Below, piece by piece: positions 34,940 to 44,299 of a stretch of DNA of 64,000 nucleotides (position 1 is its first letter; each line of letters starts with the position of its first letter). A program made the position numbers and the translations under genes. Location: NCBI GenBank assembly GCA_019234295.1, contig JAFALK010000069.1:1-64000 (forward strand), read 5' to 3'. The notes under the pieces are model-generated. The model saw nothing but the letters and a program-made list of their open reading frames with translations. It ran no database searches and was not told the DNA's origin. Origin of the DNA: Roseateles sp. (GTDB taxonomy: Bacteria > Pseudomonadota > Gammaproteobacteria > Burkholderiales > Burkholderiaceae_C).

Positions 34940-36805
34940 TTGGACCCCCTTAAGCTTCCGACGCTGCCGTTGAGACGCCTAGCTATGGCTCTGGCGGTGG
35001 GCAATTTGCTGGTTGCAGGGGCCTTGGTGATTGCGACCTATCTGGCGCTCGATGCCAATCGCGTGGACGACGAGGCGCTGGCACGCGAGGCGACGCGCAA
35101 TATGGCCGAGACCACGGCCATCGAGGTTCGTTCGCAGTTGCAGCTGGTGGACCACGCGCTGGCCACCATCGCCGCACGCTACCTGCGCGCCAAGACCGAG
35201 GCCCTGCGCCGCCATGTGCTCGAGGAGACGCTGGACGAGCAGCACAGCCTGTTGAGCCACATCACCTCGCTGCGCATCACCGACGAATCGGGACAGGTGA
35301 TCCTCGGCCTGGATCCCGGTGAACGCCCCTTCTCCATCGGCGACCGGCCTTATTTCGCAGCCGCCCGCGAGCACGAGGGCGTGGTGGTGTCTGAGCCGCT
35401 GCAGGGGCGCGGCGATGGCAGCTGGTTCATCGGCCTGGCGCTGCGTCTGGTCTCCAGCGACGGCAAGTTCCGTGGCGTCGTCTACGCGCCGGTGCGCTCC
35501 GACTTTTTCTCGCGCATGTTCGGCGCTGTGCCAGTGGGCGAGGGCGGTACGGTGACGCTGCGCAGCGAGACCTTGCGCCTGGTGGCGCGATACGTCGTTG
35601 GCCGCAGCGATCCGCCGACGGGCATGGGTTCGAACAAGGTGTCGGAAGAGTTCCATAAGAGTCTGGCGCGTTCGCCGCTGGAGGGCTGGTATCGCACCGT
35701 CACGCCGCTGGATTCTGAGGAGCGTTTCTTCGCCTACAACCGGCTGCCCGACTACGGCTTGTTCGTGATTACGGGCACGTCGACGCGGCCCTATCTCGAA
35801 CGCTGGCATCAAGAGGTCTGGCACCTGTCCCTGCTGTCGGGCTTCATCATCTTTGCCATCATCGGGTCCTCGGCCCTGATCTTCCGCCAGGCCCGGCGCG
35901 AGCGGCTGGCGCGGCGGGAGATTTCGCGCTTTGCCAAGGAACAGAGCGTCATGCTGGAGACCGAGTTGATCGGCATGGCGCGAATGCGCGACCGCGTCTT
36001 TCTCTGGGAGAACCAGGCCCTGGACCGGATGTTCGGCTTTGAGTCGGGAGCTCTGACAGGCCAGTCTGTGCGCGCGATCTATGCCGACGATGCGAGCTTC
36101 GAGTTCGTGGACCGTGACGGCTATGCTCTGCTGCGCGAAGGGGGCCGCTTCCGCACCCAGCTGCAGATGCGCCGACGCGACGGACAACTGATCTGGGTGG
36201 ACCTGAGCGCGGCCATGGTGAGCGACACCGAGAGCCTGTGGATGATGGTCGACATCGATGCGATCAAGCAGAGCGAGCAAAAGGCCCAGTACCTGGCACT
36301 GCACGATCCGCTGACCGGCGTGGCGAACCGGCGCCTGTTCGAGGAGCGGCTCAAGCAGGCCCTCGGCGACGCGGCGCGTAGCGGCCAGTCGGTGGCACTG
36401 TGCGGCATCGACCTGGACGGCTTCAAGCCCATCAACGATGAATTCGGCCACCAAGCCGGCGACGAGGTGCTCAAACAGGTCGCCACGCGGCTGACCGAAC
36501 AGGTGCGCGCTAACGACATCGTGGCCCGCCTGGGTGGCGACGAATTCTCGCTCGTGCTGGTGGGCGTGGCCGGCGAGCGCGAGGCTTTGCAGGTGCTGCA
36601 GCGCTGCCTGGCCGCCGTGCAGCGGCCGATCGACATTGGCCGGGACCACCAGGTCAGCATCGGCGCCAGCCTCGGGGTGGCGCTGAGCTGCGTGCACGGC
36701 CATTCGGCGCAACTGCTGATGAAGCAGGCCGACGACGCGATGTACGAGGCCAAGCGTGCCGGCAAGGGACGCATCGTCCGCGCCGCGGCGCCCCAGACGG
36801 ACTAG
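34940..36805 (+). CDS. membrane diguanylate cyclase with dCache sensor, PAS and GGDEF
   Basis: A 621-residue protein. An N-terminal membrane helix (LAMALAVGNLLVAGALVIATY) is followed by a periplasmic Cache domain of about 240 residues (SIGDRPYFAAAREHEGVVVS, SWFIGLALRLVSSDGKFRGV), a second membrane helix (LSLLSGFIIFAIIGSSALIF), a PAS domain (AALTGQ-like loop in FESGALTGQSVRAIYADD) and a GGDEF domain. The active motif is GGDEF and RAND, five residues upstream, is the inhibitory site. The PYF and ALR patterns in Cache are common in amine- or acid-binding sensors, but the ligand is unknown. The start is a TTG or ATG near 34940; membrane helix position supports it. Confidence 0.9.
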   Translation: MDPLKLPTLPLRRLAMALAVGNLLVAGALVIATYLALDANRVDDEALAREATRNMAETTAIEVRSQLQLVDHALATIAARYLRAKTEALRRHVLEETLDEQHSLLSHITSLRITDESGQVILGLDPGERPFSIGDRPYFAAAREHEGVVVSEPLQGRGDGSWFIGLALRLVSSDGKFRGVVYAPVRSDFFSRMFGAVPVGEGGTVTLRSETLRLVARYVVGRSDPPTGMGSNKVSEEFHKSLARSPLEGWYRTVTPLDSEERFFAYNRLPDYGLFVITGTSTRPYLERWHQEVWHLSLLSGFIIFAIIGSSALIFRQARRERLARREISRFAKEQSVMLETELIGMARMRDRVFLWENQALDRMFGFESGALTGQSVRAIYADDASFEFVDRDGYALLREGGRFRTQLQMRRRDGQLIWVDLSAAMVSDTESLWMMVDIDAIKQSEQKAQYLALHDPLTGVANRRLFEERLKQALGDAARSGQSVALCGIDLDGFKPINDEFGHQAGDEVLKQVATRLTEQVRANDIVARLGGDEFSLVLVGVAGEREALQVLQRCLAAVQRPIDIGRDHQVSIGASLGVALSCVHGHSAQLLMKQADDAMYEAKRAGKGRIVRAAAPQTD

Positions 36806-36982
36806 GCGTTGAAAGAATGCCGAAAGATTCCCGAGAACCCGCCGTGCCCGGCCGCCTGTAACATCGATTCACGAGAAGAGCAATGCGTCCCGCGCGCTGG
36901 ATTGGCGCAGGGATCGCCGCTGGCGCCCAGCAGATCAGCGCCAGATTGGGGGGCGGTCCGACCTGAGGTACGAGGGGTTGGA

Positions 36983-38065
36983 ATGGACGTCGACACACCC
37001 GTGCGCCCAACGAACGCGGTGCGCTCGGCCGCCCCGCCCGGCGGCATGGCCTTGCTGCTGCAAGTCGTTCAAGAACTTTCGCTAGCCCGGGACCTTCCCA
37101 CCGTGCAGGAGATCGTGCGCCACGCGGCGCGACGCCTCACTGGCTGCGACGGCGCCACCTTCGTGCTGCGTGACGAGAGCCGCTGCTTCTACGCCGACGA
37201 GGACGCCATCGAGCCGCTGTGGAAGGGCATGCGCTTTCCCCTGGAGGCCTGCATCAGCGGCTGGGCCATGCTGAACCGCCAGGCCGCCGTCATCCCCGAC
37301 ATCTACGCCGATGCGCGCATCCCGCATGAGGCCTATCGCCCCACCTTCGTCAAGAGCCTGGTGATGGTGCCCATCCGAACGCGCGATCCCATCGGCGCCA
37401 TCGGCAACTACTGGGCCTGCGAGCGAGTGCCGACAGCCGAGGAGGTGCAACTGCTACAGGCCCTGGCCGACTGCACCTCCATCGCGATGGAGAACGTGCA
37501 GGTCTACCAGAGCCTGGAACGGCGTGTGGACGAGCGCACGAGCGAGTTGCAGCAGGCCTACGACGAAATCCATCGTCTCTCGCTGACCGACGAGCTGACC
37601 GGCCTGAACAACCGTCGCGGCTTCCAGCTGCTCGCCGAGCAGGCGCTGCGCCAGGCAACGCGCCTGGGCATTGGCAGCTCGTTGATGTTCGTCGACCTAG
37701 ACGGGCTCAAGCGCGTCAACGACGAATTCGGCCACGAGGCCGGCGACGCGCTTCTCGTCGAGGCCGCTTCCGTGCTGCGTCACACCTTCCGCGGCTCCGA
37801 CATCGTGGCCCGCCTCGGTGGCGATGAATTCTGCGTGCTCGTACTGGATACGCATGCCCACGACCGTGTGGACCAGCGCTTGCAGCACGCGATCGAGCGC
37901 TTCAACGCCGAGGGGCGCAGGCCCTACATGCTGTCGGCCAGCACCGGTGTGGTCCACCATGCGGCGGGCGAGCGCGTCGCGCTCGACGAACTGACCGCCG
38001 CAGCCGATGCGCTGATGTACGAACACAAGCGGAACAAGGCCTCCAGGTTCGGCGCTGTGGCCTGA
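36983..38065 (+). CDS. GAF-GGDEF diguanylate cyclase
   Basis: About 360 residues from an ATG with GAGGGG six bases upstream. Residues about 20-175 form a GAF domain (DGATFVLRDESRCFYADED, ISGWAMLNRQAAVIPDIYAD) followed by a short coiled coil (ERRVDERTSELQQAYDEIH) and a GGDEF domain (RLGGDEFCVLVLD). RGSD five residues upstream of GGDEF is an intact inhibitory site. There is no membrane helix, so it senses a cytoplasmic cue. It follows the preceding cyclase gene by 177 bases and precedes the histidine kinase by about 100 bases. Confidence 0.9.
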   Translation: MDVDTPVRPTNAVRSAAPPGGMALLLQVVQELSLARDLPTVQEIVRHAARRLTGCDGATFVLRDESRCFYADEDAIEPLWKGMRFPLEACISGWAMLNRQAAVIPDIYADARIPHEAYRPTFVKSLVMVPIRTRDPIGAIGNYWACERVPTAEEVQLLQALADCTSIAMENVQVYQSLERRVDERTSELQQAYDEIHRLSLTDELTGLNNRRGFQLLAEQALRQATRLGIGSSLMFVDLDGLKRVNDEFGHEAGDALLVEAASVLRHTFRGSDIVARLGGDEFCVLVLDTHAHDRVDQRLQHAIERFNAEGRRPYMLSASTGVVHHAAGERVALDELTAAADALMYEHKRNKASRFGAVA

Positions 38066-38165
38066 GCGGGGTGCGTCGCGGTTTCCCAACCACGCCCAAG
38101 CTCGCGCAGTTCGCGCTCCCGCAATAGACTGCGCGCAATATGCGCGTTTTGGGAGCGGAGGCTGC

Positions 38166-38837
38166 ATGGATTTCTCCACCGTCGTCGGAGTGGCGACGCA
38201 CGACATGAAGAACTCGGTGGGCGTGATCACGGCCTACCTGGAAGACCTGCTGGCGCAGCAATCCACCGCCGCCTCGCCGGAGGCCGGCCAGCTCCTGCAG
38301 CAGACGCTCTACGAAGCGCAGCGCGTGAACGGTCACCTCGTGCAGCTGATGGCCATGTACAAGCTCGAGCGTGGTCTCTATCCCTTCGATCCCGAGGAGG
38401 TCGATCTCGATGAATTTGCCCAGGAGGCCGCCAGCCGTGTGGCGCCGCTGGCGCGCATCAAGGGTCTGGCGCTGGAGGTGGAGGTCGACGAAAACCTGCT
38501 CGGTGGCTACTTCGACCGCGAGCTGCTGCTCAGTGTCGTGACCCAGGCCATGTTCAACGCGGTGCGCTATACGCACAGTCGCATCGTGCTGCGTGTGCAG
38601 GGCGGGGCGGGCGCGCTGAGCTTTGCCATCGACGATGATGGCCTGGGCTTTCCGAGCTTCATGCTCGAGCAGGCTTTTGCCACAAAGGGCATCAACTCGC
38701 AGACTGGCTCGACGGGCCTGGGTCTGTACTTTGCGCGCCAGGTGGCGCTCCTGCACCGCCGCGAGGGCAGTGTCGGCACGACACGCCTGGAGAATCTGCC
38801 CTCGGGCGGCGGCCGCTTCACTATTCTTCTCCCATGA
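38166..38837 (+). CDS. cytoplasmic sensor histidine kinase
   Basis: A short kinase of 223 residues made only of a dimerisation/phosphoacceptor domain and an ATPase domain. The first motif, VATHDMKNSVGVITAYLEDL, carries the H-box histidine at about residue 12. The N-box is AMFNAVRYT, G1 is IDDDGLGFP and G2 is GSTGLGLYFA. There is no sensor or membrane part, so a partner protein must give input. The stop overlaps the next start codon by 4 bases (ATGA), making it a translationally coupled pair with the REC-TPR protein. Confidence 0.88.
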   Translation: MDFSTVVGVATHDMKNSVGVITAYLEDLLAQQSTAASPEAGQLLQQTLYEAQRVNGHLVQLMAMYKLERGLYPFDPEEVDLDEFAQEAASRVAPLARIKGLALEVEVDENLLGGYFDRELLLSVVTQAMFNAVRYTHSRIVLRVQGGAGALSFAIDDDGLGFPSFMLEQAFATKGINSQTGSTGLGLYFARQVALLHRREGSVGTTRLENLPSGGGRFTILLP

Positions 38838-40444
38838 GCAACTCCGTCGACGCCTTCGGCAGCCGCCAGTTCCTTCTGGTCGAGGATTTCGAAACCATGC
38901 GCGGCGTGATCCGCGGGCTGCTGCGCCGCTGCGGCGCGCAGCGCGTGGACACGGCCGCCAGCGGCGAGGACGCGGTGAAGCTGCTGTCCAAGACCAGCTA
39001 CGACGTGGTGCTGTGCGACTACAACCTCGGTGACGGCCGCAACGGTCAGATGCTGCTGGAGGAGTCGCGCCACAAGGGCTGGATTACGCCGGCCGCGGTC
39101 TGGATCATGATCACGGCCGAGAAGCACTCCGACATGATCTCCGTGGCCGCCGAGCATGCGCCCGACGACTATCTGCTCAAGCCCATCACAGAAGGCACGC
39201 TGCAGACTCGGCTCTCGCGCCTGCTCGATCGCAAGGCAGCGCTCGCCGACGTGATTGCCGCCATTGGGGCCAAGGACAATGCCAAAGCCCTGAGCCTGTG
39301 CAGCGCCCGCATCGCCGAAGGCAAGAACGTGGCCGAGCTGCTGCGCCTGCAGGCCCAGATCTACCAGCAGTCCGGCGACGCGGCCAAGGCCCGCGCCGTC
39401 TACGAAGACGTGCTGGGCCGTGCCAACCTGCCCTGGGCCAAGCTCGGCCTGGCCAAGCTGTGCATGGAGGAGGGTGATCTCAACGCCGCGCGCAACCAGC
39501 TCGAGTCCATCATTCAGAACCATCCGCAGTACCTGGAAGCCTATGACTGCCTGGCCAAGGTGCACGAGATGCAGGAGCAAGCTCAGGCCCAGCTCGACGT
39601 GCTGCAGCGCGCGAGCAAGCTCTCGCCCAACTCGGCCTCGCGCCAGTCCGCCCTCGGTGCCGCGGCCCTGAAGACTGGCGACACCGAGCTGGCCGGCCAG
39701 TCCTTCCAGCGCTCCATCAAACTCAACGAGCACAGCGCGCTCAAGACCACGGCGCCGTTCCTGGGTCTGGCGCGCGTGCAAGTGGAGACCGGTGCCACTG
39801 CCGATGCCTTGCAGACGCTGGCCGGTCTGGCGGAACAGTTCGAGGGTGCCGAGCCTCGGCTGCTTGGCAAGGCCATGGAGCTGCGTGTGCACGTGAAGGC
39901 GGGCAACCTCGCCGCCGTCAAGGCGGCCACCAGCGAGCTGCAGCAGCTGAGCCAGGGCAAGCTGGAGCCCGTCTCCGCCGGCACCGCGCTCGACATCGCC
40001 GAGACCCTGATGGAGACCGGCCAGCGCGAGGCGGCCATCGAGATGCTCCAGTTCGTGAGCCGCAACAACCACGACGACCAAACCGTGGCCGACCGCGCGC
40101 AAAAGGTCTTCGACGCCGGTGGCATGGGCGAGGCCGGCCGCGAGCTGCTCAGCGCCTCGCGCAAGCAGGCCTCGGAGGCGATGAACGAAGGCGTGCAGTT
40201 GATCTCGCAGGGCAAGCTGCCCGAGGCGCTCGAGAGCATGCGCCGCGCACGCGATCTCATGCCGCAAAATCCGCGCGCCCAGCTCAACCTCGCCTACGTG
40301 GCCATCACCTTCATCGAGAAGCAAGGCGCGGACGCCGCACTGGCCCAGGAAGCTCGCCAGGCCATCGTCAGCGCCCAGGGCATCGCGCCGGGCAATGCGC
40401 GCGCGGCCGAGCTGCAGCTGCGGCTGGAGAAGCTCAAGGCCTGA
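38834..40444 (+). CDS. REC-TPR response regulator
   Basis: A 536-residue protein. Residues about 10-130 are a receiver domain with all conserved sites: FLLVEDFE (acidic pair), VVLCDYNLGDGRNG (phosphoacceptor aspartate), WIMITAEK (threonine) and YLLKPITEG (lysine). The rest, about 400 residues, is a chain of TPR-like helices (LRLQAQIYQQSGDAAKARAV; AKLGLAKLCMEEGDLNAARN; NEGVQLISQGKLPEALESMR). It is thus a protein-binding output, not a DNA-binding one. Its kinase partner is the overlapping upstream gene. Confidence 0.9.
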   Translation: MSNSVDAFGSRQFLLVEDFETMRGVIRGLLRRCGAQRVDTAASGEDAVKLLSKTSYDVVLCDYNLGDGRNGQMLLEESRHKGWITPAAVWIMITAEKHSDMISVAAEHAPDDYLLKPITEGTLQTRLSRLLDRKAALADVIAAIGAKDNAKALSLCSARIAEGKNVAELLRLQAQIYQQSGDAAKARAVYEDVLGRANLPWAKLGLAKLCMEEGDLNAARNQLESIIQNHPQYLEAYDCLAKVHEMQEQAQAQLDVLQRASKLSPNSASRQSALGAAALKTGDTELAGQSFQRSIKLNEHSALKTTAPFLGLARVQVETGATADALQTLAGLAEQFEGAEPRLLGKAMELRVHVKAGNLAAVKAATSELQQLSQGKLEPVSAGTALDIAETLMETGQREAAIEMLQFVSRNNHDDQTVADRAQKVFDAGGMGEAGRELLSASRKQASEAMNEGVQLISQGKLPEALESMRRARDLMPQNPRAQLNLAYVAITFIEKQGADAALAQEARQAIVSAQGIAPGNARAAELQLRLEKLKA

Positions 40445-40449
40445 ACCGG

Positions 40450-41439
40450 CTAAGGAAGCTCAGCCCCGCGCGCAGCCTGGTACAGCGCATACCAGTCCTC
40501 GCGGCTCATGACCAGCTTCATCGCGTCGCCGCAGGCGCGGATGCGTGCCGGATCGCTGCTGCCGATCACGGGCTGGATGCGTGCCGGGTGGCGCATCAGC
40601 CAGGCCAGCATCACGGCCTCGCGGCTGAGGCCGTGGGCATGGGCCAGCTCGGCAATCAGCGTCCGAACCGGCTCGTCTGCCGGCAAGCGGGCCTGCTCTG
40701 CCGTGTACCGGCCCTTGGCCAGCGAGCCCCAGGCTTGGAGCTGGACGCCTTCCTGCTGGCAATATTCCATCACGCCGGCCCAGGCCAGCGCGCCAGGGCG
40801 GACGCCGGCCTGGGGATCGTTGAAGCAGGTGCCGGCCTCGAAGGGTTCCAGCCGTGCCAGGCTCATCTCCAACTGGTTGACGGCCAACGGCGCGTCGAGC
40901 GCGCGTGAGAGCCAGGCCATCTGCCCGGCTTGCATATTGCTCACGCCAAAGTGGCGCACCTTGCCCGAGCGGCGCAGACGCGTGAAGGCCTCAGCGATCT
41001 CCTCGGTCTCCATCAAGGCATCGGGACGGTGCAGCAGCAGCAGGTCCAGGTGATCTGTGCCCAGGCGTGCAAGGCTGTGCTCGGCCTGCGCCTCGATGTA
41101 TGCGGCCGAGAGGTCATACCGTTTCGGGCCGGCGTCATGCTGGAAGCCCTTGAAGCGGATGCCGCACTTGGTCTGCAGCAGCACGCGCTCGCGCAGGCTC
41201 GGCGTGCGGCGCAGCAGGGTGCCGAAAACCGATTCGGCCTTGCCCAGGGTGTAGATGTCGGCGTGGTCGAAGAGGGTGATGCCGATGTCCAGCGCGGCCT
41301 CGATGGCCGCATGGGCGCGGGCGACGTCGGTTTCACTGCTGGGGTCGTGGTTCCAGTCTCCGCCCAGTCCCATGCAACCGAGGACGAGGCGGCTGGACGT
41401 GGGCAGCAGGCGCTGCAGGGGATGTGTGCTGAGGTTCAT
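40450..41439 (-). CDS. aldo/keto reductase, YdhF-like
   Basis: A 329-residue NADPH-dependent oxidoreductase of the aldo/keto reductase family. The barrel start is LVLGCMGLGGDWNH, followed by FDHADIYTLGKAESVFG (the tyrosine of the tetrad), LLQTKCGIRF (lysine), DLLLLHRPDALME (histidine) and VRHFGVSNM. The C-terminal end IQPVIGSSDPARIRAC is the NADP-binding loop of YdhF-type members. The substrate is not known. It converges on the REC-TPR gene, five bases between stops. Confidence 0.9.
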   Translation of the reverse strand: MNLSTHPLQRLLPTSSRLVLGCMGLGGDWNHDPSSETDVARAHAAIEAALDIGITLFDHADIYTLGKAESVFGTLLRRTPSLRERVLLQTKCGIRFKGFQHDAGPKRYDLSAAYIEAQAEHSLARLGTDHLDLLLLHRPDALMETEEIAEAFTRLRRSGKVRHFGVSNMQAGQMAWLSRALDAPLAVNQLEMSLARLEPFEAGTCFNDPQAGVRPGALAWAGVMEYCQQEGVQLQAWGSLAKGRYTAEQARLPADEPVRTLIAELAHAHGLSREAVMLAWLMRHPARIQPVIGSSDPARIRACGDAMKLVMSREDWYALYQAARGAELP

Positions 41440-41485
41440 GAATGCATTATTCAGCGATAACCCGGCTGAAACCGAACTGGAAAAC

Positions 41486-42199
41486 CTAACGGTATCGCGC
41501 GAGGATCTGAGCAAGCGCGCCGCTGCGCTGAAGCTGCTCGATCACGGCCGACACCTCGGGTGCCGTGATCTGGCCCTGGCGCGAGATGGCGCAGCCGGTC
41601 CGGTGGCGTGAGATCACCAGGGGCGGATTCAGCGCTGCCTTGAGCTGGCCCAGGTGCCGCTGGTAGGTCACGAAGCGCTCGTTGGCCACCGCATGCGAGA
41701 TACGGCCGTAGTCGAGCTTGCGCAGATTGTTGGTCGCGCTGGGGGCATCGTCGCGTATGAAACGACCGCCGAGTTGCTGCTCCAGCACCGGATAGCGGAA
41801 CCCATTGACGGTGCCCAGCGGCACATTGGCCAGATCCTCCACACGCTTGGGGGCGGGGACGCTGGACAGGCTCAGCACCACGTCGGCGTCGTCGATGAAG
41901 CGCGGCGTCCAGTCAAAGGGGCCCGGCAGCCATTCGGGCGTGAGCACGCAGGCCAGGTCCACCTCGCCTTGCTCGATGGAGCGGCTCAGGCGCTGGCGCG
42001 GCAGCACGACGAAGCGCACCTCGCGGCCCATGCGATCGCCGATTGCCAGGCCCAGGTCCCGCTGGATTCCGCCCTGCAGCTGGTCCTGATAGATGTGCGC
42101 CCAGGGCATTTCGGTGCTGGCGTCCACCGCAACGCGCAACTCGGCTGCGCCGGCGGAGAAGGGCACGAGAAGAATGAGGGCACAAAACAGCTTGAACAT
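41486..42199 (-). CDS. periplasmic solute-binding protein (SBP family 3-like)
   Basis: About 237 residues with a signal peptide (MFKLFCALILLVPFSAGAA). The mature protein has the bilobal pattern of amino-acid-type binding proteins: LRVAVDASTEMPWAHIYQDQ at the N-terminus, REVRFVVLPRQRLSRSIEQG and LANVPLGTVNGFRYPVLEQQ in the hinge region. No permease or ATPase gene is nearby, so it may serve another transporter or a sensor. The ATG at 42197-42199 is chosen for the signal peptide. It is divergent from the next hydrolase, 34 bases apart. Confidence 0.78.
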   Translation of the reverse strand: MFKLFCALILLVPFSAGAAELRVAVDASTEMPWAHIYQDQLQGGIQRDLGLAIGDRMGREVRFVVLPRQRLSRSIEQGEVDLACVLTPEWLPGPFDWTPRFIDDADVVLSLSSVPAPKRVEDLANVPLGTVNGFRYPVLEQQLGGRFIRDDAPSATNNLRKLDYGRISHAVANERFVTYQRHLGQLKAALNPPLVISRHRTGCAISRQGQITAPEVSAVIEQLQRSGALAQILARYR

Positions 42200-42233
42200 G
42201 TCTGGAGATTGTCCGTGCTCGCCACAATGCGGC

Positions 42234-43115
42234 ATGGCCTGGTATTCGAATTTCTTCACGATTCGCAGCCTCATTCGGTTGCCGCTTTGGCTCGCATTGG
42301 GCGTAGCCGCGGCTAGCTTCGCGGCCGGTGAGATGCTGTCCCGACCGGCGCGGGCGCGCCTTGGCGCGCCGCCGATCGAGCTGAAGGCCGACAGCGTGGT
42401 GTTGCGCTGTGCCAAGGGGCTGCGCGTGGCCGGCTGGTTCGCCCGTCGCGACGGCGAGCTCGGAGCCATCTTGCTGCTGCACGGAGTGCGTGGCAATCGG
42501 GCGGATATGCTGGCGCGCGCCCAATGGCTCGCAGCGCTGGGCTACTCGGTCCTCTTGATCGACCTGCCGGCGCACGGCGAAAGCGAAGGCAATCGCATCA
42601 GCTTCGGGCTGCGCGAGGCCGAAGGCGTGCGCGCCGCGCTGGCCTTCCTGCGCCAGGAGTTACCGGGGCAGCGCATCGGCGTGATTGGCGTCTCGCTGGG
42701 CGCGGCTGCCACCGTGCTGGCCCATGTCGAGCCGGCCCCGGACGCGCTGGTGCTCGAGTCCATGTATCCAACCATCGAGGAGGCCGTGGCGGACCGCCTC
42801 GAGCAGCGGCTCGGGCGGCCGGGCCGCTGGCTGGCACCGCTGTTGACGATGCAGCTGCCGCTGAGGCTGGGCATCAGCCCCGCGCAGCTGCGCCCGATCG
42901 ACGCCATGGCTTCGCTGCAGGCGCCGGTGCTGGTCGTTGCGGGCAGCGAGGACCGCCACACCACGCTGGCGGAGAGCGAGCGCTTGTTCGCCGCCGCGGG
43001 GGAGCCTCGCGAGATTTGGGTCGTCCAAGGGGCGGCGCATGTGGACCTGCATGACTTCGATCCCGATGGCTACGAGACCCGGGTGTTGGGATTTTTGCGG
43101 CGTCATCTGCACTGA
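42234..43115 (+). CDS. alpha/beta hydrolase with N-terminal membrane anchor
   Basis: About 293 residues. A hydrophobic segment (LIRLPLWLALGVAAASFAAG) near the N-terminus probably anchors it in the inner membrane. The hydrolase core has ILLLHGVRGNRADML (oxyanion loop), VLLIDLPAHGESEG, IGVIGVSLGAAATVL (nucleophile serine in GxSxG), VLVVAGSEDRHT (acidic residue) and GAAHVDLHDFD (histidine). It resembles YqkD/FSH-like hydrolases with membrane or lipid-linked substrates; the substrate is unknown. Confidence 0.82.
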   Translation: MAWYSNFFTIRSLIRLPLWLALGVAAASFAAGEMLSRPARARLGAPPIELKADSVVLRCAKGLRVAGWFARRDGELGAILLLHGVRGNRADMLARAQWLAALGYSVLLIDLPAHGESEGNRISFGLREAEGVRAALAFLRQELPGQRIGVIGVSLGAAATVLAHVEPAPDALVLESMYPTIEEAVADRLEQRLGRPGRWLAPLLTMQLPLRLGISPAQLRPIDAMASLQAPVLVVAGSEDRHTTLAESERLFAAAGEPREIWVVQGAAHVDLHDFDPDGYETRVLGFLRRHLH

Positions 43116-43248
43116 TTTGCTGTGCGCTGCTCGCGCGAAATCGTCGCCATCGCGTTTGTCATCAATGTGGATGAGGGCTTGCCGTTGTCCACACCAGATG
43201 CCGGTGCTAGCGTCGCCGCGCAGCCATGGTGGCTGAGAGGAGACCTAG

Positions 43249-43701
43249 ATGAGAAAGGCATTTGTCACCGGATTGCTGACGACCGCGCTCTTCACTGCGT
43301 CGCTCGTCATGCCCGCCCCCGCGGTGGCCAGCGACTGGCCCATGGTCGGTGGCGACTTCTGGGAGATCACGGGGGTTCACGTCAAGGACGGCGGCGAGTT
43401 CGCCTACGCGAAGTTCCTGGCCTCCGAGTGGAAGGCCAGCCAGGAATTCGCCAAGTCCAAGGGCTGGATCAAGGGTTATTCGGTGTTTGCCAACGCCTAC
43501 CCGCGCAAGGGAGAGCCCGAGCTGTATCTCGTCGTCATCCTCGACCGGCTCGCTACAGGGCCGGAATCCGAGAAGCGCAATGACGAGTTCGTCGCCTGGA
43601 AGAAGAAGACGACCGCGCAGCTGGAAAAGGAGTCCGGCGACCGGCTCGAGATTCGCGAGATCCAGAGCGGACTGCTGCTGCAGGAGATGAAGTTCAAGTA
43701 A
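43249..43701 (+). CDS. secreted protein, function unknown
   Basis: A 150-residue protein with a signal peptide (MRKAFVTGLLTTALFTASLV, cut near AVAS). The mature part, about 120 residues, is rich in Lys, Trp and Phe, with WPMVGGDFWEITGVHVKDGG early and YLVVILDRLATGPE in the middle. A helix-heavy end (VAWKKKTTAQLEKESGDRLE) suggests a small alpha/beta periplasmic protein. AGAGGAG lies upstream of the ATG. No family is recognised. Confidence 0.72.
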   Translation: MRKAFVTGLLTTALFTASLVMPAPAVASDWPMVGGDFWEITGVHVKDGGEFAYAKFLASEWKASQEFAKSKGWIKGYSVFANAYPRKGEPELYLVVILDRLATGPESEKRNDEFVAWKKKTTAQLEKESGDRLEIREIQSGLLLQEMKFK

Positions 43702-43764
43702 GCCATGGCCGGTCGGGTGGCGCGGATGTATTGGATGACCGCGCCATACCGCATCGGAGCCCGC

Positions 43765-44227
43765 ATGAGCGCGTCCACTGCCGAGCGCGGAATCTTTCAC
43801 ACCGGCCTCATCCCGGCCTCGCGCGAGCGCCTGTATCGCGCATTCATCCGGCCCGAGCACCTCAAGCACTGTTGAGGCACCGATGGATTCACCAGCCCCT
43901 TCGACGTCTTCGAGTCCCGCGAGGGCGGCTGCCGGATCTTCACCCCGCAGAGCCCCGACCGTACGGACCATCCCAACGAGAACCGCATCGCCGAGTTGCA
44001 CGAGAACGAGCGCGTGGCCGTGGAGCGTGCCGCCGACACTCGCCGCTTCTATCTGGCTAACTGGCTATCTGGCTATCGGGCTCGAGGAGGTCGAAGGCGG
44101 CACGCTGGTGCGCTGGCGCCAGGTCTTCGATGCGGCGGAGCACTTCAAGCGCGCTGCCCCTCTGGTGCGGCCGGCCAACGAGCACAAGCTCGACCGGCTG
44201 GCGGCTGAGGTGAAGAAGGTGGCGTGA
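43765..44227 (+). pseudogene. SRPBCC/AHSA1-family protein broken by a stop codon and a 16-bp duplication
   Basis: The frame from the ATG at 43765 reads like an activator-of-Hsp90-ATPase-like SRPBCC protein: PASRERLYRAFIRPEHLKHC, a TGA at 43874-43876, then GTDGFTSPFDVFESREGG and DRTDHPNENRIAELHENERV. Family members have WWGPDGFT at the stop, so TGG became TGA. At about 44050-44080 the DNA shows CTGGCTAACTGGCTATCTGGCTATCGG, a 16-bp tandem-type duplication. It shifts the reading frame by one, and the correct end (IGLEEVEGGTLVRWRQVFDA, then PANEHKLDRLAAEVKKVA) is read in the next frame. Two independent lesions make it non-functional. Confidence 0.82.
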
Positions 44228-44299
44228 ACGCTGCGGCGTGTGCGCAATGCAGTCAACGTTGCAAAATGCATGCATTGAATGCATGCCGAGGTGATGAAC

